Part shown: positions 59,722 to 64,000 of the stretch, one piece after another
Position numbering within the stretch: position 1 is the stretch's first letter
Layout of the letters: every line of letters starts with the position of its first letter
NCBI GenBank assembly: GCA_965232815.1
Contig: OZ247427.1
Span: forward strand, 434,001 to 498,000
Length of the DNA stretch: 64,000 nt
Reading direction: 5' to 3'
Source: Bin87 sp026710825
GTDB lineage: Bacteria > Chloroflexota > Dehalococcoidia > Lucifugimonadales > UBA3495
Program-made: the position numbers and the translations under genes
Notes under the pieces: generated by a model
What the model was told of the DNA's origin: nothing
The model's input: the letters and a program-made list of their open reading frames with translations, nothing else
Database searches by the model: none

Positions 59722-61023
59722 TTATACTGCCGAGGCCGTGTCAACGGCGCCGGCTTGGGATGCTGATGCACGAGGCGGCAGACTGGGCGCTTTCGCCAGG
59801 AATATCAGCATCCCCGCACCAGCATACATCGCCATCAAAACAATGAAGACCGTCGAATAGCTGTGCGTGAAGGTGAGCAAATAACTGCCGAACAGCGGAC
59901 CCACACCCAGGGCGGTGGTCTGCAGAGGTCCCAGTGAACCCATTATTGCCCCGAAGGACCCCCGTCCAAAATACTGCGCCAGCAGCATATGCTCCAGCGT
60001 CCCGACCGTGTTGGAGAAAAACCCCCACAGGATGGCGAACAGGTAGGCCGTCAATACCGAGTTCACGCCGGTGATCAAGAATATCCCTGATGCCACGGCC
60101 CCGGTGATGGTAATCACCATGCAGTACCGGGGCCCAAGCTTGTCAGCAAGGTATCCCCACGCCAGGGTCGTCATCGCCAGCACCGCACCGAGACTGCCCA
60201 CCCCCACCGCTTGAGGATTGGCCAAGCCCGGACCCGACTCGCTCACCAGGAATGGCACCAAGATGTAGCCCGACCCCGCGGACGCGATGACCGCAAAAAC
60301 CGCAGTGCCGGCAATGCACCAATAAGCGCGAGTGCGCATGGCCTCCCGGGCAGTCCAACTGAACTCTGCTTCCAATCCTGGAGCAGATCGGCCCCGACCG
60401 CCGCTGGCCCGCCCCACGACCGCCGATGCGCCCCGGGGACGGGCGCCGTCGGGCAGCATGCCGATTTCCTCAGGGGTGCGGCGCATGATCAAAAACACCG
60501 GCACCGCCATCAACAGCAGGAACACGCCTATGTAACCGTAAGCGGCTCGCCAACTCTGGTTCAACGCGATCAACGAGATTATCTGAATGTTGATAGCGCC
60601 GCCCACCGGCCGGGCCATCCCAGATATAGAGATGGTGATGTTGCGCCAGCGACGGAAGAAATTAACGGTAGCGACCCTCGGAACCACCCCAATCAAAAAG
60701 GGATTGCTGATCGACCGTGCGATCACGTATGGGATGATGAACTGCCACAGTGAGTTGTTGCCGGTATTGGATATGACCAGCAGACAACAGCCAACAATTA
60801 CCAGGCCGAGGGTGGTGAGCAGGCGCGGGCCGTACCGGTCTGCCATGTAACCCGCCATGGGAGCCAGCAGTCCGGAAACCCAGGTCCCTGCCGTCACCGC
60901 TATGGCAATCTTTTCTATGCTCCACCCACTGTCCTCGGAAATATAGACCTGCACGGTCCCCATGACCACCTGAGAGACGCTGGAACCACCAGCGCTGGAA
61001 AGGCAGCCCGTCGCCAGCACCAA
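59722..61023 (-). CDS. MFS transporter
   Basis: 433 residues from TTG 61023, about 12 helices. Motif A GYMADRYGPR (about 58-67) and RRTPEEIGMLPDG before the central loop are clear. The start is doubtful: the in-frame upstream sequence continues without a stop and encodes FYGWLVLA, the usual start of helix 1 in this carrier group, beginning at a possible CTG (61089) with GAGG six bases upstream; the TTG has no ribosome site. The true protein is thus probably about 22 residues longer. Related to the two MFS genes at 8-11 kb. Confidence 0.85.
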   Translation of the reverse strand: MVLATGCLSSAGGSSVSQVVMGTVQVYISEDSGWSIEKIAIAVTAGTWVSGLLAPMAGYMADRYGPRLLTTLGLVIVGCCLLVISNTGNNSLWQFIIPYVIARSISNPFLIGVVPRVATVNFFRRWRNITISISGMARPVGGAINIQIISLIALNQSWRAAYGYIGVFLLLMAVPVFLIMRRTPEEIGMLPDGARPRGASAVVGRASGGRGRSAPGLEAEFSWTAREAMRTRAYWCIAGTAVFAVIASAGSGYILVPFLVSESGPGLANPQAVGVGSLGAVLAMTTLAWGYLADKLGPRYCMVITITGAVASGIFLITGVNSVLTAYLFAILWGFFSNTVGTLEHMLLAQYFGRGSFGAIMGSLGPLQTTALGVGPLFGSYLLTFTHSYSTVFIVLMAMYAGAGMLIFLAKAPSLPPRASASQAGAVDTASAV

Positions 61024-61089
61024 CCAGCCGTAGAAGAACGGAGTAGGCGGATGCCAGGCCAGGAACCTTTTCAGTAACGAGTCTTTCAG

Positions 61090-61289
61090 AGGGATCCTCG
61101 TAGGACGTTCGAATCCATAATAATCGGTTACGTGCTGTATCGCGGTGAACGTGGTGCGACGGTAACTATACTCGCATCGGGCGGGCGCGTAAAACGCGGA
61201 TCGACGAAGCCCTCGCCGACGGCCAAAAATATGCCGGAGCGGCCTTTTGACCGCTCCGGCGCCAGTCCCATCGGGAATCTGATGGAGGT
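61090..61289. other. Intergenic stretch between MFS and groEL genes
   Basis: About 200 bp. A GC-rich inverted repeat near 61232-61262 (GCCGGAGCGG ... CCGCTCCGGC) lies just after the groEL stop and is a likely terminator on the minus strand. No other gene is seen. Confidence 0.45.
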
Positions 61290-62909
61290 TTAGAAGTCCA
61301 TCGGAGGGGCCGCGGGCATGGCCGGCGTGGGCTCAGGGATCTCGGTGATCATGGACTCGGTGGTGAGAACCATGGCCGCGACGGAGGCGGCGTTCTGCAG
61401 GGCAGACCGGGTCACCTTCACGGGGTCGATGATTCCGCGCTCGAGCATGGGGCCGAATTCGCTGACCTCGGCATCATAACCGTAGTCGTCGGACTGGTCC
61501 TTTACGTCGTGCAGTACGACGGCACCCTCGCCACCAGCGTTCTCGACGATGATCTTGAGGGGCTGTTCCAGCGAGTGCCGGATGATGTTGAGGCCGACAA
61601 CCTCGTCGCCGGTCAGGTTGCTCACGTTCTCCAAGGCGCGCTGGGCGCGGACCAGGGCGACTCCGCCGCCGGGGACGATGCCTTCTTCGACCGCGGAACG
61701 GGTGGCGGACAGGGCGTCCTCCACACGGGCCTTACGCTCTTTGAGCTCGATCTCGGTCGCGGCTCCGACCTTGATTACGGCGACGCCGCCGGACAGCTTG
61801 GCCATCCGCTCCTGCAGCTTTTCGCGGTCGTACTCGGAGGTGGTGTCTTCGATCTGGGCCTTGATCTGGTTGATGCGGGCCTGGATCGCATCCTCGGAAC
61901 CGTGGCCTTCCACGATGGTGGTGTCGTCCTTGGTGGACGAGACACGCCGGGCGCGGCCGAAGTCCTCAATGGTGGCAGAGTCCAAGCGGCGGCCGGTCTC
62001 TTCGCTGATGACGGTGCCACCGGTCAGGATGGCAATGTCCTCGAGCATGGCCTTGCGGCGATCGCCAAAACCGGGGGCTTTGACGGCCAGGACGTTCATG
62101 ATGCCGCGCAGCTTGTTGACGACCAGTGTCGCGAGCGCCTCACCGTCCACGTCCTCAGCGACGATGACCGCGTTCTTCTGTCCAACCTGGAGCAGCTTCT
62201 CGAGGGCCGGCACCAAGTCGGCGACGGCGGAGATCTTCTTGTCGGTGACAATGAGATACGCATCGTCGATGGCGGATTCCATGCGATCGCTGTTGGTGAT
62301 GAAGTAAGGAGAGATGTAGCCGCGGTCGACCTGCATGCCTTCCACGTACTCGATCTCGTCGGTCAGGCCGCGGGATTCTTCGACGGTGATGACGCCGTCC
62401 TTACCGACCTTCTCCATGGCCTCGGCAATGGTCTCGCCGATAGCATCCTCATGGGCGGAAAGGGAGGCAACCTGTCCGATACGCTCGCGGGTTTCCACGG
62501 GCTGGGACATGGACTGGAGCTCGGTCACGATTTCGCCGACTGCGCGCTCGATGCCGCGCTTGATCGCCATGGGGTTGGCGCCGGCGGTGACGTTCTTGAA
62601 ACCTTCGTTGATGATCGCCTGGGACAGAACGATGCTGGTGGTGGTTCCGTCACCGGCGGCATCATTGGTCTTGGTGGCGGCTTCTTTGAGCAGTTGGGCG
62701 CCCATGTTCTCGAAAGCGTCAGGGAGCTCGATTTCCTTGGCGATGGTCACGCCGTCGGAGCAGACCTGCGGGGGTCCGAACTTCTTGTCCAGGACCACGT
62801 TGCGACCGCGGGGGCCCAGGGTAATTTTTACCGAGTCGGCCAGAGTGTCGATACCGGTTCGCAGGGACTTACGGGCGTCTTCGGAGTATGCCAACTTCTT
62901 TGCGGGCAT
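61290..62909 (-). CDS. groEL: Chaperonin GroEL
   Basis: 539 residues, ATG 62909 after TAGGAG. It forms the large ring that folds proteins with GroES. ATP-site GDGTTTSIVL (about 86-95), the apical EGMQVDRGYISPYFIT (about 187-202) and the equatorial GIVPGGGVAL (about 410-419) are standard. The C-terminus is Pro/Ala-rich and ends PPMDF rather than in GGM repeats, a common variant. Follows groES, 50 bp away. Confidence 0.96.
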   Translation of the reverse strand: MPAKKLAYSEDARKSLRTGIDTLADSVKITLGPRGRNVVLDKKFGPPQVCSDGVTIAKEIELPDAFENMGAQLLKEAATKTNDAAGDGTTTSIVLSQAIINEGFKNVTAGANPMAIKRGIERAVGEIVTELQSMSQPVETRERIGQVASLSAHEDAIGETIAEAMEKVGKDGVITVEESRGLTDEIEYVEGMQVDRGYISPYFITNSDRMESAIDDAYLIVTDKKISAVADLVPALEKLLQVGQKNAVIVAEDVDGEALATLVVNKLRGIMNVLAVKAPGFGDRRKAMLEDIAILTGGTVISEETGRRLDSATIEDFGRARRVSSTKDDTTIVEGHGSEDAIQARINQIKAQIEDTTSEYDREKLQERMAKLSGGVAVIKVGAATEIELKERKARVEDALSATRSAVEEGIVPGGGVALVRAQRALENVSNLTGDEVVGLNIIRHSLEQPLKIIVENAGGEGAVVLHDVKDQSDDYGYDAEVSEFGPMLERGIIDPVKVTRSALQNAASVAAMVLTTESMITEIPEPTPAMPAAPPMDF

Positions 62910-62959
62910 TGCTTTTCTCCTAGTTGGTTGTGTGGGTCGGTTAACTGGATTGGACTGAT

Positions 62960-63250
62960 TTAGCCGATTTTGGCGAGGACGTCGGACTCGCGCATGATCA
63001 GGTACTCTTCGTCGCCGTCTTCGTATTCAGTGCCGGCATACTTGGAGTAGATGACCTTGTCCCCTATGGTGAGTTCCATGGCGATGCGGCTGCCGTCTTC
63101 AGCAACGCGACCCGGGCCCACAGCGACGACTTCGCCCTCCTGGGGCTTTTCCTTCGCGGTGTCGGGCAACAGGATTCCGCCCCTGGTCTGGGCTTCCTGT
63201 TCCATCGGCTTGATGACGATGCGCTCTCCGAGTGGTGTGAAAGTGGCCAC
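62960..63250 (-). CDS. groES: Co-chaperonin GroES
   Basis: 96 residues from GTG 63250, six bases after AAGGAGG. Cap of the GroEL ring; PLGERIVIKPMEQEAQTRGGILLPD with the mobile loop (about residues 20-33) is clear, and the roof part DEYLIMRESDVLAKIG is complete. First gene after fmdB on the same strand. No CIRCE operator is visible upstream. Confidence 0.95.
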   Translation of the reverse strand: MATFTPLGERIVIKPMEQEAQTRGGILLPDTAKEKPQEGEVVAVGPGRVAEDGSRIAMELTIGDKVIYSKYAGTEYEDGDEEYLIMRESDVLAKIG

Positions 63251-63318
63251 TTAATGCCTCCTTGCAATATTGTGCTTTCTATGGTCTGGCTAATGCCGGG
63301 GTGTTGAGCCGGTCGGGT

Positions 63319-63504
63319 TTACTTTTTGCGCGCGTAATCCGTGGTATAGAAACCGGACCCCTTGTAAATCACGGGGACGGCATGGAATATGCGACGAGCA
63401 AGGCCGGAGCACTCAGGGCATTCACTCTCGGTAGCCGCTCCGAAACTCTGACGCTGGTCGTATTCGTGGTCGCACGCAGTGCACCGGTAAACGTACCTGG
63501 GCAT
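63319..63504 (-). CDS. FmdB-family zinc-ribbon protein
   Basis: 61 residues from ATG 63504, with AAGGAGGAAG immediately upstream; a longer start at 63531 is rejected. YVYRCTACDHEYDQRQSF with a second Cys pair in ECPECSG gives a C2C2 zinc ribbon; the FmdB family is small, widely spread and functionally poorly known. It precedes groES, 68 bp away, same strand. Confidence 0.88.
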   Translation of the reverse strand: MPRYVYRCTACDHEYDQRQSFGAATESECPECSGLARRIFHAVPVIYKGSGFYTTDYARKK

Positions 63505-63659
63505 TGCTTCCTCCTTGCCTTGGCACGCCAAGAAAGCGCGCCGGAGCTATCAGCATTTATTTTCGGACACCTCAAAACTTTTTCCAATGGGCTTAATGTT
63601 AAAATCCCGTTGAAAATGTGGAGTCGAACGGCAAGGGGCCAACATTTCGGTGCAATTCC

Positions 63660-64000
63660 ATGATTAGCAGGAACCTGAGGGCGACTCCTTTCCAACCGGA
63701 TTACAACCAGGACGGCGCTGAGCTTCAACCCGAGCTTGAGAACATCCTCAGGAACGCGGTGCGTGCGCTCGGGGGGAGCGCGGCCGTGGTTGCCACGTGG
63801 GATGACGCGGTTCGCAGGTTCGTGGTCACCGGGGCGTATGGCCTGGACCGGGAACAAATCGCTCGGATCCGCCCGTTGCTCAACGAAGCGATTCCCGACC
63901 TGGCATTGAGCCGGGAGCAGTTCGCACTGCTGTCGGCCCTGTTTCCCCAATCTGCGCTGCCAGTCTCCACCACCGGGGAGATGCAGAATCCGGTGATGGC
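63660..64000 (+). CDS. GAF-like domain protein (partial, C-terminus cut by window edge)
   Basis: An open frame from ATG 63660 runs off the window after 113 codons. MISRNLRATPFQPDYNQDG is followed by a helix (LENILRNAVRALGGSAAVVATWD) and strands as in GAF sensor domains (RRFVVTGAYGLDREQIARIRP, NEAIPDLALS). This arrangement often precedes a histidine kinase, which would lie beyond the edge. No ribosome site is clear. Divergent from fmdB. Confidence 0.7.
   Translation, partial: MISRNLRATPFQPDYNQDGAELQPELENILRNAVRALGGSAAVVATWDDAVRRFVVTGAYGLDREQIARIRPLLNEAIPDLALSREQFALLSALFPQSALPVSTTGEMQNPVM

Noticed and set aside
61509..62963. A 484-codon plus-strand frame over groEL
   Set aside because: Shadow frame of the highly conserved groEL gene, repetitive Leu/Gly/Asp composition.
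63251..63660. Search for a CIRCE operator upstream of groES and fmdB
   Set aside because: No TTAGCACTC/GAGTGCTAA arms were found; short palindromes such as TTGGCGTGCCAA are too weak to call.
1..64000. tRNA, rRNA, integrase, transposase or prophage genes
   Set aside because: No cloverleaf-like T-loop (GGTTCGAATCC) contexts, rRNA cores, DDE/Tyr-recombinase motifs or phage structural proteins were recognised on either strand.

Overview
The window looks like a stretch of chromosome from a GC-rich bacterium of the phylum Chloroflexota, probably near Dehalococcoidia/SAR202 (an inference from gene content, since no rRNA is present). The pointers are many luciferase-like flavin/F420 oxidoreductases, a Baeyer-Villiger-type monooxygenase, DUF362, a fumarylacetoacetase-fold enzyme, PEP-mutase and CocE-type hydrolases, MCT-like MFS carriers, three peptide-type ABC importers whose lipoproteins carry Ala/Pro/Thr linkers, and widespread palindromic intergenic repeats. 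No tRNA, rRNA, CRISPR array, transposase or phage gene was found.

Layout. 1-11 kb: an edge-truncated AAA ATPase, then SDR, LLM oxidoreductase and DUF362 genes on the minus strand, separated by interspersed repeats; an 800-bp repeat-bearing gap; an unrecognised gene containing one of the repeats; a flavin monooxygenase; a small conserved-looking ORF; two paralogous MFS carriers; a cupin and a small membrane protein. 12-22 kb: two back-to-back peptide ABC operons (SBP-B-C, then SBP-B-C-D-F) with good sigma70 promoters and terminators. 22-30 kb: a PPOX-like flavoprotein; an M50 protease translationally coupled to a barrel-like unknown; an MBL hydrolase; apt; the overlapping housekeeping set mnmA-rnhB-yraN; an LLM oxidoreductase and a PEP-mutase-family enzyme.

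30-39 kb: a third SBP and permease pair without ATPases, then SMP-30, an Asp-box propeller, an unknown and a Na+/solute symporter. 39-48 kb: a zinc-ribbon/DUF4234 membrane protein, a FAH-fold enzyme, a PH-like membrane protein, a two-gene McrBC-type (type IV) restriction system lying directly behind folD-queA, a BtuF-like binding protein, a small unknown and a Rieske protein. 48-54 kb: a secreted fibronectin/LRR protein and a DUF1800-DUF1501-NHL trio. 54-64 kb: an argF with a changed HCLP motif, a CocE-type hydrolase, a TPP-riboswitch-controlled thiG-thiE-thiS-orf operon, RidA, an MFS carrier, fmdB-groES-groEL, and the start of a GAF-like gene at the edge.

Together the genes suggest a heterotroph that imports peptides or similar oligomers and organic acids and attacks them with flavin enzymes and hydrolases, mixed with ordinary tRNA modification, folate, thiamine, arginine and chaperone genes. 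The items most worth a second look are the McrBC system with a PUA/EVE-like N-terminal domain and its PH-domain neighbour, the DUF1800-DUF1501-NHL trio without export signals, the barrel protein/M50 coupled pair, the carbamoyltransferase with HDMP in place of HCLP, and the several repeat families concentrated in the first 9 kb, one of which lies inside an open reading frame.
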